From: Rhodopirellula bahusiensis
GTDB lineage: Bacteria; Planctomycetota; Planctomycetia; Pirellulales; Pirellulaceae
Assembly (NCBI RefSeq): GCF_002727185.1
Contig: NZ_NIZW01000003.1
Span: forward strand, 151,001-215,000
Direction of reading: 5' to 3'
DNA length: 64,000 bases
Within the stretch, counting starts at the first letter, position 1; each line of letters begins with the position of its first letter. Shown piece by piece: positions 8,553 through 17,641 of this stretch. Made by a program: the position numbers and the translations under genes. The notes below the pieces were generated by a model. The model did not search any database, had not been told where the DNA came from, and saw only the letters and a list, made by a program, of their open reading frames with translations.

Positions 8553-11500
8553 TCACTTGGACTTCGAGCTGGGGTGATCGTCAAAGTAGAAGTCGTACCA
8601 GTCTCGCTCTCGCATTTTCTTGCCTTGGGGCAAACCGGGCGGATCCAATTCCAAGGTCCAGGTTCGCAAGGAGTCGTGCAATTTGTTCCCAAGTTCTGGG
8701 TAGCTTTCGATCAGGTTGCGATGCTCGTGTTGGTCACTTTCCAAGTCGAAGAGGTAACGTCGGCCGTCGCCAACGAAGATGTACTTCCATTTGCCTTGCC
8801 GGACCGCGGCTTGGTCCCAGAAGCGAAAGTACAACGTGCGTGTGGAGGGGATTTGGATGTCGTTCAATCGCGGGATCAGGTTGATGCCATCGAAGGGGGC
8901 GCTTTTCGGATCGAGTTTTCCACCGGCGAGCTGCAAGACGCTGGGGGCGATGTCGAGGGTGCTGATGGGCCAGTTGTAGGTGATCGCGCTGGGCAGTTGG
9001 CTGGGCAGACTCCAGATCATTGGGACGCGAATGCCGCCTTCGGAAAGCATCCCTTTTTCGCCGACCCAAGGGTCATTGAGGGATCCGTCCCAACCGCCGG
9101 CTTCGCCATCGATCGGGGCGTCGACCTTGGTCATTTTGAGAGGTGCGCCGTTATCGCTGGTCATGACCACCAAGGTGTTGTCCAGCAAACCATGCGTCTT
9201 CAATTGGTCGACGATGCTGCCGACGCCATCGTCGATGGCGGCAATCATCGCGAGAGCGTAACGTCGCCGCTTGGGCATGGTCTGCGGGAAACGATCGAGG
9301 TATTCGTCGGTGGCCTCGAGCGGCGTGTGGGGACCGTAGTAGTTCAACTGCAAGTAAAACGGTTGGTCATGATTGCGGTCGATGAAATTGACCGCAGCAT
9401 CGGTTTGCACATCGATGCGAAATCGTTCGTCGCGAAGTTGCTTCATCTTTGGAATCAGATCACCCGAGGCGAGGTCAAAGTTGGTGCGATAGTTCGTCAT
9501 CGCTCCCCAGTAGTATTCGTCGAAACCTTGTTGAGCGGGAGAATACGGTTGGATCTTTGGCCATGGGATTCGGACTTGTCGTCGTGGTTTGTTCGCCATC
9601 GCCGGTAGTTCGCGGCGGATCCAGTCGGCGCAGGTGACGTTGGGTTCCAAGTGCCATTTGCCGATCATTCCGGTGCGGTAACCAAGTGGTTGCAAGTGCT
9701 CGGCAATGGTCACGGCTTCGGTTGGCAACGGCATGTCTGGGATCGTGTCGATGCCGAGACGTTGTTGGTAACGCCCGGTGATCAGCCCAGCGCGTGATGG
9801 GCTGCATTGTGGCGAGGTCACATAGGCATTGGTGCAGCGAACCCCGCGAGCGGCCAGGGCATCGATGTGCGGCGTTTGGATGTCGTCGACGACGTCCTGG
9901 CAACTCAGGTCGGCCCAGCCCTGGTCGTCGGTGAGGATGATGACGACGTTGGGTTTGGTGGCGGGAATGACGGCTTGAGCGGTGCGGTCACCGACGCGAA
10001 AGTAGCCCAGAGGTTTGCCGGTGTCTGGTTCTCGAACCATCCACACCGCGCCGGGGCGAGTGGATTGGGTCTGCGTTTGGTTTGGCTGGATGGTGCCGTA
10101 GGGTTTGAGATTCGCTTCTTCATCCATCCAGCAGAGTTCGACGGGTTTGCGTTGCTGGTTGAGGAAGTGCACCGGGAATTTGTTTCCGGCGGGTTTGGAC
10201 GGCGGAGCGGTTCCTTCGCTGATCGGGTGAAACGAAAGTTTCGCCAGCGACTTCACCGATGGCTCAATTCGTTTTGCAAACTTGGTGGGTGCGATGGATC
10301 GAAAGTGGGAGAGTTGTGAGAGGGCAGTGGGCTTGTTCGCAAGGTTCTCCCATTCGTAGGGATCGGATTGGATGTCGTACAGTTCTTCGCTGCCGTCGGG
10401 GTAATGAACGTAACGATGAGTCTGTCCGCTGATCGCGTAAGCTTCGGGTTGGGAGAGATACGTGACGGAATCACGCGTCCAATCGTTTGAGTCTGGATCG
10501 TGAAGCAACGGCAGTAGACTTGGTCCGTCGTTTTGCGGCCGCGAAGGCAGTTCACACAAATCGAGGAGCGTCGGGAACAGACTGAGAGTGTTCACGGGGG
10601 CATCGCAGACAACGCCGGAGGGTGTGCCCTCGGGTAGCGTTGGACTGAGCGATTTGGGCACGCGAACCATCAAGGGCACACGGGTCACCGCTCGCCATGG
10701 GGTGTACTTTTGCCAGTGTTCCTTTTCGCCCAGTTGCCACCCGTGGTCCGACCAGAGGACCACGATCGTGTTGTCCGCGTTGGGGCCGGATTCCAAGGCG
10801 TCCAGGACACGGCCCAGCATTGCATCGGCAAAGTGAATCGACGCGAGGTAGCCTTGGATGCCTTGCTTCCATTGGTCTTGTTCTTGGATGTGAGCGAAGT
10901 AGCGATTGCGAGCGGCTCGTTGACCGGCGGCGGGCACGTCGTCCAAATCATTCTCAAGGTATCCCGGCGGAAGCTGGATACTCTCGAGCGGAAATGGCTC
11001 GAAGTACTTCTTGGGAACAAACCAGGGTTCGTGCGGTCGGTAGATTCCACAACCAAGGAAGAACGGTTGGTCATGTTCGGCGAGAAGTTTGTCGCCAATC
11101 CACTGGCTGACTGCCCAGTCGCCGCCGAACTCTTCGTCGGTCACGTCGAGAGCGGCCCAGTCGGTTTCGACGTATTGCCATGGTCCGCCCCGTTTGAGAT
11201 TGACTGGTCGCTGCGATGGGTAGAACGTTTGTGGAAACGGGTTTTCTGATTCGGCTTTCGGGAAGTACTCATCCCAGGACGCCGCATCGATGAAGTAGTG
11301 CAGCAACTTGCCAGAACCGGACGCACGGTAGCCATGGTTGCGAAAGTACTGCGGCATGATCACGTCATCGGGCATGATCTCTCGCATTTGTTGGCGATTG
11401 TCATACAGCCCTGATTGGTTGGGGGCTCGTCCGGTGAAGACCGCTGATCGGCAGGGATTGCATGCGGGTGCGGGGCAATGAGCGTTGGTGAACAGCACTC

Positions 11501-11696
11501 CGCTGGCAGCCAGCCGATCCAAATTGGGCGTGACGGTATGCGGGTGCCCACCCAAGCAGCCAATCCAATCATTCAGATCGTCCATTGCAATGAACAGAAC
11601 GTTTGGTTTGGAGGGCTGGCTGGGTTCATCCGCAGAAACGTGCGGAAGAGTCAGCAGCATGCAGATCACCGAGGTTAGTAGCGAGCGATACATCAT
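8553..11696 (-). CDS. Tandem sulfatase with VHL-beta-like linker domain
   Basis: 1047 residues with two complete sulfatase domains. The ATG at 11696 opens a signal peptide (MMYRSLLTSVICMLLTLPHV). Domain 1 (about 25-495) resembles iduronate-2-sulfatases: NVLFIAMDDLNDW, formylglycine motif CNPCR at Cys79, SGSGKLLHY, and SDHGWQLGEKEHW. Domain 2 (about 580-1047) has NVVIILTDDQGWADL, CSPSR at Cys631, GKWHLEPN and TSDNGAPLK. Between them, about residues 505-578, lies a short beta domain matching the von Hippel-Lindau beta fold (VHFLNQQRKPVELCWMD, PYGTIQPNQT, VWMVRE). Two active sites in one exported chain could act in sequence on one sulfated glycan; this is inference. It converges with the PhyH gene and is divergent from the esterase. 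Confidence 0.88.
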   Translation of the reverse strand: MMYRSLLTSVICMLLTLPHVSADEPSQPSKPNVLFIAMDDLNDWIGCLGGHPHTVTPNLDRLAASGVLFTNAHCPAPACNPCRSAVFTGRAPNQSGLYDNRQQMREIMPDDVIMPQYFRNHGYRASGSGKLLHYFIDAASWDEYFPKAESENPFPQTFYPSQRPVNLKRGGPWQYVETDWAALDVTDEEFGGDWAVSQWIGDKLLAEHDQPFFLGCGIYRPHEPWFVPKKYFEPFPLESIQLPPGYLENDLDDVPAAGQRAARNRYFAHIQEQDQWKQGIQGYLASIHFADAMLGRVLDALESGPNADNTIVVLWSDHGWQLGEKEHWQKYTPWRAVTRVPLMVRVPKSLSPTLPEGTPSGVVCDAPVNTLSLFPTLLDLCELPSRPQNDGPSLLPLLHDPDSNDWTRDSVTYLSQPEAYAISGQTHRYVHYPDGSEELYDIQSDPYEWENLANKPTALSQLSHFRSIAPTKFAKRIEPSVKSLAKLSFHPISEGTAPPSKPAGNKFPVHFLNQQRKPVELCWMDEEANLKPYGTIQPNQTQTQSTRPGAVWMVREPDTGKPLGYFRVGDRTAQAVIPATKPNVVIILTDDQGWADLSCQDVVDDIQTPHIDALAARGVRCTNAYVTSPQCSPSRAGLITGRYQQRLGIDTIPDMPLPTEAVTIAEHLQPLGYRTGMIGKWHLEPNVTCADWIRRELPAMANKPRRQVRIPWPKIQPYSPAQQGFDEYYWGAMTNYRTNFDLASGDLIPKMKQLRDERFRIDVQTDAAVNFIDRNHDQPFYLQLNYYGPHTPLEATDEYLDRFPQTMPKRRRYALAMIAAIDDGVGSIVDQLKTHGLLDNTLVVMTSDNGAPLKMTKVDAPIDGEAGGWDGSLNDPWVGEKGMLSEGGIRVPMIWSLPSQLPSAITYNWPISTLDIAPSVLQLAGGKLDPKSAPFDGINLIPRLNDIQIPSTRTLYFRFWDQAAVRQGKWKYIFVGDGRRYLFDLESDQHEHRNLIESYPELGNKLHDSLRTWTLELDPPGLPQGKKMRERDWYDFYFDDHPSSKSK

Positions 11697-12085
11697 CGCG
11701 AATCTTTGTTGAGTGCGAGTGAGAACGGACGGCGTGAGAAAAAGTCTCAATTCGTTCCGCAAATTGGAACGATGTTCGGAGGACGTCGGTTTGATGAGTG
11801 GTTCGTTGAAGCTCATCGCCGGGGTGGCTTGATCCGGCCTACCTATTTCGGGTCGATGATACAATGCGCGCGGCAGCGATGTTTCACCAGACGGACCAAC
11901 AGGCCGCAAACACCGTTTGTTGGTGGACTATGCTGCGTTAGGGAACAACTTCGGCATTTCAAATGATAGCGGCTGGGCGCGAGCCCTCCGATGACGCACC
12001 GGGTGGCTTTCGCCACTCCGCCGGGAAGAACAGAATGACGAACGTTTTCTTGGGTTGAATTTTGATTGCTCCTTTGGATAGGCAA
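11697..12085. other. Intergenic region, divergent sulfatase/esterase promoters
   Basis: 389 bases between two divergently read genes; promoters for both must lie here, although no clear -35/-10 pair can be named. Around 11968-11990 there is a C/G-rich stretch containing GGGCGCGAGCC, resembling the left arm of the repeat at 35506. A small hairpin GTGGC-TTTC-GCCAC follows at about 12003-12016. No convincing gene is seen. Confidence 0.5.
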
Positions 12086-12907
12086 ATGATAAAACGTGAT
12101 TTCTTGGTTGGTGTGATGTTGGCTGCGGCAACGATGGGGCTGAATGGTTTCGAGGCCCAGGCATTGTTGGCGGAAGAGTCCACGGCAACTGGAGCGTCGA
12201 CGGAAATGCAGATCAAACCGGGCGAACAAACAGAGAACTTCTTCTCCATTCCGCAACCCGCGGAAGGTCGACCGGAGAAGCTTCCGTATCTGCTCTACAC
12301 GCCAAGCGACTATGTGGCGGGCCAGGGTGCACCGATGCTGTTGTTCTTGCATGGACTTGGCGAAAGCGGTGATGGCAACTTCAAACAGATCGCAGTGCAT
12401 GGTCCACCCAAACGAGTCGCGAAAGAAGGAAAAGAGTTTCCCTTTGTGATTGTCTCACCTCAGAGCCCACATCCTGGGAAAGAGCGAGAACTGGTTGTCG
12501 CGTCTTGGAAAGTGGACGAGTTAATGGCACTGTTGGATCATGTCGAGGAGCATCTCACCATCGACACCAGTCGCGTGTACGTTTCTGGATTGAGCATGGG
12601 CGGATTTGGAACGTGGCGATTGGCGGCAACTCACCCCGAACGATTTGCAGCGGCGGTCCCGGTTTGCGGTGGTGGCAAGACGGAGTGGGCAGACGAGCTC
12701 GCGAAGCTTCCGATCTGGGCATTTCATGGCGGCAAAGACACGGTCGTCGAAACCCGCGAGAGCGAAGAAATGGTCGCTGCGATTCAGCGTGCAGGCGGGG
12801 ACGTGAAGCTGACGATCTATCCCGAAGCCGGACATGACAGCTGGACCGCCACCTACGCGAACCCCGAAGTCTACGCGTGGTTGATGCGGCATCAGTTGCA
12901 GCAATAG
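12086..12907 (+). CDS. Secreted alpha/beta hydrolase esterase, PHB depolymerase/prolyl oligopeptidase-like
   Basis: 273 residues from the ATG at 12086 (AGG five bases upstream), which opens an N-terminal export signal (IKRDFLVGVMLAAATMG...). The fold shows the oxyanion strand PMLLFLHGLGESG, the nucleophile elbow VSGLSMGGFGTW with catalytic Ser, the acid region IWAFHGGKDTVV and the catalytic His in YPEAGHDSWT. The arrangement fits the single-domain esterases annotated as PHB depolymerase or feruloyl esterase-like. The substrate is probably an acyl ester on a carbohydrate or polymer, inferred only from its closeness to secreted sulfatases. It stands alone, divergent from the tandem sulfatase. 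Confidence 0.85.
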   Translation: MIKRDFLVGVMLAAATMGLNGFEAQALLAEESTATGASTEMQIKPGEQTENFFSIPQPAEGRPEKLPYLLYTPSDYVAGQGAPMLLFLHGLGESGDGNFKQIAVHGPPKRVAKEGKEFPFVIVSPQSPHPGKERELVVASWKVDELMALLDHVEEHLTIDTSRVYVSGLSMGGFGTWRLAATHPERFAAAVPVCGGGKTEWADELAKLPIWAFHGGKDTVVETRESEEMVAAIQRAGGDVKLTIYPEAGHDSWTATYANPEVYAWLMRHQLQQ

Positions 12908-13082
12908 TTCGAACGTTTTCCAGGCGTTTCGAATCTGCTTGTCATGACAGAGTGGTGCAAACCGCTTTGGTGTCATTGGAGGGCTCGCACCCTTTCACGA
13001 TTGTTTGAAATGTTGAAACTGTTGCTTTGACTTCAATCCTTTCTGAATTCATCGTTCGAGTGCAATCATTGCGAAGTCTGCC

Positions 13083-14237
13083 ATGACGAACCGGCCTTCA
13101 CGAAGTAATTCCGTGCAGGATGCCTGTTTGCTGATTCTCACCGCGATCGCGCTGACGGCGGCGGTGTATTGGTTGCGGTCGGTGTTGATTCCTTTCGTGG
13201 TGGCGTTGTTCATTGTCAGCGGGATCACGCCGATTCTGGATTTCTTGCAAGCGCGTTTGAGTGTGAACCGCATCGTCGCCGCGGGGGTCACGTTTGTGTT
13301 GGCGATCGGCGGCACGTTCTTGGTCGGAACGAGCATTTGGTTGTCGATGGCTCAAATGTCCGAGGAAGGCAAGCTGTACCGGATGCGAGTGTCCGAGATT
13401 GTTTCCAATGCAGAAGATTGGCTGCAGGAAAACGTTGCGGAGCGTTTTGAAGCCAGTGAAGCAAGAGAAAGATCAGAAGCTGCGGTTGCGGATTTGGTCG
13501 AAGCTCCTGAAACAGTGGTCGCTCCAGCGGCGAAGTCCGAACCCGATGCATTGCTCGCCAATGCTGCGGCGGATTTGCGGAACCAGCTCGAGGAATTCAT
13601 TCGAAACGGGGTCGCGACGCTATCAAGCGAGTTGTTCCAGTTGGGGTCGACCAGCATCGTGATTTTGATCTACGTCTTCTTTTTGCTGCTGGGCAACTTG
13701 AGTGGCTACGGAGAGAATACGTTGGCGTATCAAGTCGACCGACAGGTTCGATCTTACTTGTTCGTCAAAACAATGATTTCGCTCGCGACGGGCATCGTGT
13801 TTGGAATGGCACTTTGGTTGTTTGGTGTGCCGATGGCACTGACGTTTGGGTTGCTGGCATTCCTGCTGAATTACATTCCCAACATTGGTCCGATCCTCGC
13901 CAGCATTTTGCCGTTGCCGTTCATCCTGTTGCATCCCGATGGCAGTTTGGCTTGGATGGTCAGTGCGATTGTGGTGACGTGTTCGATCCAGGTCGCCAGC
14001 GGTAATTTGTTGGAACCAAAGCTGATGGGCAACTCAGCAGATTTGCACCCGGTCGTGATCCTGTTGGCGCTGATGTTCTGGGGAACTCTTTGGGGAGTCA
14101 CCGGGATGTTCTTGGCAACACCGATCACCGCGGCGATCAAGATTGCCCTGGACCGGATGGATGTCACTCGTCCGGTGGCAAGCGTGATGGCGGGACGATT
14201 GGGAGCACGTGCTAACGAGAGCATCGCCGCGAATTGA
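13083..14237 (+). CDS. AI-2E family transporter (PerM/UPF0118)
   Basis: 384 residues with the family pattern: paired N-terminal helices (CLLILTAIALTAAVYWL, VLIPFVVALFIVSGITPIL), a long soluble middle segment, then several C-terminal helices with the conserved NYIPNIGPILASILPLP and GNLLEPKLMG motifs. The soluble segment (about 110-180) is rich in Ala and Glu (EASEARERSEAAVADLVEAP) and longer than in many members. The family includes a reported autoinducer-2 exporter and Na+/H+ antiporters; the transported solute here is unknown. It is flanked downstream by the repeat element at 14291. Confidence 0.88.
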   Translation: MTNRPSRSNSVQDACLLILTAIALTAAVYWLRSVLIPFVVALFIVSGITPILDFLQARLSVNRIVAAGVTFVLAIGGTFLVGTSIWLSMAQMSEEGKLYRMRVSEIVSNAEDWLQENVAERFEASEARERSEAAVADLVEAPETVVAPAAKSEPDALLANAAADLRNQLEEFIRNGVATLSSELFQLGSTSIVILIYVFFLLLGNLSGYGENTLAYQVDRQVRSYLFVKTMISLATGIVFGMALWLFGVPMALTFGLLAFLLNYIPNIGPILASILPLPFILLHPDGSLAWMVSAIVVTCSIQVASGNLLEPKLMGNSADLHPVVILLALMFWGTLWGVTGMFLATPITAAIKIALDRMDVTRPVASVMAGRLGARANESIAAN

Positions 14238-14290
14238 ACGGCGGCCGGGATTGCTTTGCCAATAACGCCTTGAGGACCCCGCCCGTGCAG

Positions 14291-14462
14291 GAGGACGTGC
14301 AGTTTTTAACTGCTGTGTTGCCAAGCGTTTATCATCACCCTCCCCTGGGAGGGTCGAGCGAAGCGAGGGGAGGGTCGAGCATCGGAACCAGCGCGTAACC
14401 CTCCCCGGCCCGAAGCGGGCCGACCCTCCCAAAGGGAGGGTGAAATAAAACTGCACGACCTC
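14291..14462 (-). repeat. MITE/REPIN-like element, copy 1
   Basis: A 172-base element bounded by GAGGaCGTGCAGTTT on the left (one mismatch) and AAACTGCACGACCTC on the right, i.e. 15-base terminal inverted repeats. The interior holds several stem-loops (ACCCTCCC/GGGAGGGT, CGGCCCG/CGGGCCG). It is almost identical to the reverse complement of the element at 33961-34134. It lies between the converging AI-2E and RND genes. A shorter remnant, GAAACTGCACGCGTGGCA, follows at about 14476-14493. No transposase is encoded, so movement in trans is inferred. Confidence 0.8.
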
Positions 14463-14527
14463 GGGGAGGGGGAAGTGAAACTGCACGCGTGGCATTTTGA
14501 ATCGGAGCGGTTTTCAATGGGGGAAGA

Positions 14528-17500
14528 TTAGTTGTTCGACTTGGCCATTCGTTCGGAGAGCGTTCGGAAGACGACAAAGAACGTCGGGACGAGCAACAGA
14601 GCGAAAATGGTGGCGGCGATCATGCCACCGACCACGGCCGTTCCAACTGCCTGGCGACTCGCCGCACCCGCGCCGGTGGCGACCAGCAGCGGCATGAAGC
14701 CGAGAATTGATGAGAACGCGGTCATCAGGATGGCTCGGAATCGGAGCCTGGCGGCAGCCGTGGCCGCATCGCGAGGCGATTTGCCGGCCGCACGTTGTTC
14801 ACTGGCGAATTCAACAATCAGAATCGCGTTTTTGCTGGCCAAGGCGACCAGTAACACGATCCCAATTTGAGTGTAGGTGTTGTTGTCACTCCCTCGCAGC
14901 ATCAACGATAGTGCGACACCCAACGCGGCGAGCGGAACCACAGCGATGACAGCCGCAGGGCTGGTCCAACTTTCGTACTGGGCCGCGAGAACCAGGAACA
15001 CAAACAGGATCGCCAATCCGAAGATCAAATACTGTCCGCCCGAGGCTTGTTTCTCTTGGAATGACATTCCCGTCCATTCGTAAGAGAATGATGCGGGCAA
15101 GGTTTGATCTGCGGTTTGTTCCATCAAGGTAAGTGCTGCACCTGAGCTGATGCCGGGGGCGGCGGACCCGTTGATGGCGGCACTGGGATACATGTTGTAT
15201 CGCCGAACAACGTCGGGCCCGAAGTCATCACGCACGGTCACGATGGAACCCAGCGGGATCATGTTGCCATTGTTGTCTCGGACGTCAAGCTGCGTGATGT
15301 CGGAAGCCGATCGTCGAAACGGTGCTTCGGCCTGCGCTCGGACTTGATAGGAACGGTTGTTGAGCGTGAAGTCGTTGATGTAGGAAGAACCCAGTGATGC
15401 TTGCAGGGTCGCAAACACGCTGCTGAGCGGGATGTTCATCGTCTTGGCTTTCGCCCGATCGACGTCCACATAAAGTTGAGGAACGGTAGCTCGGAAGGAG
15501 CTGTTCAGAGCGGCCAAGCTGGACTGGGTGGATGCGTTGGCGACCACTTCTTCGGTTGCGTTCTGAAGAGGCAGGTAACCATTGCTGCCGCGGTCTTGGA
15601 CTTCCATTTGGAAACCGCCGGCCGTTCCCAATCCATCGATCGGAGGGGGAGCAAACGTGAACAGGATCGCGCGTTGTTCGGACGCGAATTGTTTTTGCAA
15701 GTATTGCTGAATGGCCGTGACGCTTTCGGTTTTCGCGTCGCGATCTTCCCAGGGTTTCAAAACCAAAACGGAGAACCCGACATTGGGGCCGCCACTGCCG
15801 CCCAGCAGGGAATAGCCGGTCACGGACAACCAACCTTGAACGCCGGGTGTTTGCTGGAAAACCTCATCCAGCTCCTTGATCACTTCGTCGGTGCGTTCTT
15901 TGCTGGCGGCATCAGGCAGTTGAACGTTGACGAACAACACGCCTTGATCTTCGTCGGGAACGAATCCCGTTGGCAATCGAGTGAGCATCCAACCCGTTGC
16001 CGCGATCAACGCAATCGACGCGACGGAAACGACCAGAGTCAGACGCACCAGCCTCGCAACGGCGGCACCGTAAACTTCAGTGGTGCGATCGAAGAACTGA
16101 TTGAACAGGCGGAAGCCGATGAACTGTGTTTCTTTTGCCGGACGCAAGAACAGAGCACACAGGGCGGGGCTGAGTGTCAATGCGTTGATCGTGCTGATGA
16201 TGACCGATGCGGAGATGGTCAACGCGAATTGTCGGAACAATTCACCGGTGATGCCGGGCATGAAGGCACAGGGCACGAACACGGCCAGCAACACCAGGGT
16301 CGTCGCGATCACGGGGCCGGTGATTTCGGACATGGCTTTGACCGCCGCGTCTCGGCTGGACAGTCCATCGGCGATGTGTCGCGAAACGTTTTCGACCACC
16401 ACAATCGCATCATCGACCACGATTCCGATTGCAAGAACGATGCCGAACAGCGACAGCATGTTCAGTGAAAACCCGATGCCCGCCATGATGGCGAAGGTGC
16501 CTATCAACGAGACTGGAATCGCGGCGACGGGGACAATCGTGGCCCGCCAGTCCTGAAGGAAGATGAAGATGACGAGGACAACCAACGCGATCGCCATCGC
16601 CAACGTGCTGTAGACTTCGTTGATGGAAGCAGTGACGAATTCGGTCGCGTCATAGGCGACTTGGTATTCAACATCCTTGGGCCAGTTTGCCGCGGTGGAA
16701 AGCTCCTCCATTTTGACCCGGATCGCTTCTGCGGTTTCCAACGCATTGGCGCCGGGCAACTGATAAATCGCGAGCGTTGCGGCTGCATCACCGGTGAAGG
16801 AACTCGAGTACGTGTAGGCCTCGGCACCCAGTTCGATTCGAGCGAGATCGCCCAGACGCAGCACTTCCCCGTTTTCACCCGTGCGAACAATGATGTTCTC
16901 GAACTGTTCGACGTTGGAGAAGCGACCTTGTGTGTTGACGGAGAACTGAAACGCGGTGCCTGATTTAGCGGGTGGAGCACCGATTTGTCCCGCGGCAACT
17001 TGGACGTTTTGTTCCGCGATGACCGCAACCACATCTTCGGTGGTCAGTCCACGTTGTTTCAGCAGGCGTGGATCCAGCCAGACTCGCATGCTGTAGTCGC
17101 CATCGCCGAATGACTGAACGTCGCCGACTCCTTTGATACGACTGATTTCATCTCGAACGTCGAGCGAAAAGTTGCTCAGGTACAATCCATCGTGACTGCC
17201 GCCTGGTGAAGTCAACGCAAGGAACTGAAGCGTTTGAGTGGAACGTTTTTTCGTCGTGATTCCCTGTGCCCGGACTTCTTGCGGAAGAGTCGCTTCGGCA
17301 CTGCTGACCAAATTCTGGACCAACACCGAAGCGATGTCCAAATCCATATCCAGTTCAAATGTGACGGTCAGCGTGTACAGACCTTCGTTGGTGCTGGTCG
17401 ATGACATATAGATCATGCCTTCGACGCCGTTGACCGCTTGTTCGATGGGGGCAGCGACTGTCTCGGCGACCGTGCGAGCGTTGGCGCCTGGATAGACGGC

Positions 17501-17638
17501 CGTGACCTGCACAGTGGGCGGCGTGATCGGGGGGAACTTTTCGATCGGGAGACCGAAGAACGAAACCGCACCTGCGATCACGATCACGATGGAAATCACC
17601 GTGGCAAAGATCGGGCGGTCGATGAAAAACTTTGACAT
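14528..17638 (-). CDS. RND multidrug efflux permease, HAE1/AcrB family
   Basis: 1036 residues, normal for the family, starting with the classic [19 protein letters not shown]. The proton relay helix contains [18 protein letters not shown] with paired aspartates. The porter region has [19 protein letters not shown] and VEGMIYMSS, and the C-terminal helix pair ends in [14 protein letters not shown]. It pumps amphipathic compounds from inner membrane or periplasm in a tripartite complex with the adaptor encoded just upstream (three bases between the genes). No outer-membrane TolC-type gene is adjacent, so that partner must be elsewhere. Confidence 0.95.
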   Translation of the reverse strand: MSKFFIDRPIFATVISIVIVIAGAVSFFGLPIEKFPPITPPTVQVTAVYPGANARTVAETVAAPIEQAVNGVEGMIYMSSTSTNEGLYTLTVTFELDMDLDIASVLVQNLVSSAEATLPQEVRAQGITTKKRSTQTLQFLALTSPGGSHDGLYLSNFSLDVRDEISRIKGVGDVQSFGDGDYSMRVWLDPRLLKQRGLTTEDVVAVIAEQNVQVAAGQIGAPPAKSGTAFQFSVNTQGRFSNVEQFENIIVRTGENGEVLRLGDLARIELGAEAYTYSSSFTGDAAATLAIYQLPGANALETAEAIRVKMEELSTAANWPKDVEYQVAYDATEFVTASINEVYSTLAMAIALVVLVIFIFLQDWRATIVPVAAIPVSLIGTFAIMAGIGFSLNMLSLFGIVLAIGIVVDDAIVVVENVSRHIADGLSSRDAAVKAMSEITGPVIATTLVLLAVFVPCAFMPGITGELFRQFALTISASVIISTINALTLSPALCALFLRPAKETQFIGFRLFNQFFDRTTEVYGAAVARLVRLTLVVSVASIALIAATGWMLTRLPTGFVPDEDQGVLFVNVQLPDAASKERTDEVIKELDEVFQQTPGVQGWLSVTGYSLLGGSGGPNVGFSVLVLKPWEDRDAKTESVTAIQQYLQKQFASEQRAILFTFAPPPIDGLGTAGGFQMEVQDRGSNGYLPLQNATEEVVANASTQSSLAALNSSFRATVPQLYVDVDRAKAKTMNIPLSSVFATLQASLGSSYINDFTLNNRSYQVRAQAEAPFRRSASDITQLDVRDNNGNMIPLGSIVTVRDDFGPDVVRRYNMYPSAAINGSAAPGISSGAALTLMEQTADQTLPASFSYEWTGMSFQEKQASGGQYLIFGLAILFVFLVLAAQYESWTSPAAVIAVVPLAALGVALSLMLRGSDNNTYTQIGIVLLVALASKNAILIVEFASEQRAAGKSPRDAATAAARLRFRAILMTAFSSILGFMPLLVATGAGAASRQAVGTAVVGGMIAATIFALLLVPTFFVVFRTLSERMAKSNN

Positions 17639-17641
17639 GGT

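Noticed and set aside
8574..9608. 344-codon plus-strand frame opposite the tandem sulfatase
   Set aside because: Lies wholly within sulfatase domain 2 on the other strand and shows only the regular shadow pattern of high third-position GC.
14335..14577. Minus-strand reading frame through the repeat, coding for an HPPFGRVGPLRAGEGYALVP-type peptide
   Set aside because: The same peptide appears from the second repeat copy at 33906-34151, so it is translated repeat DNA and not a conserved protein.
15401..16468. 355-codon plus-strand frame opposite the RND permease
   Set aside because: Gln/Asp/Arg-rich antisense product of a conserved permease gene; no independent support.
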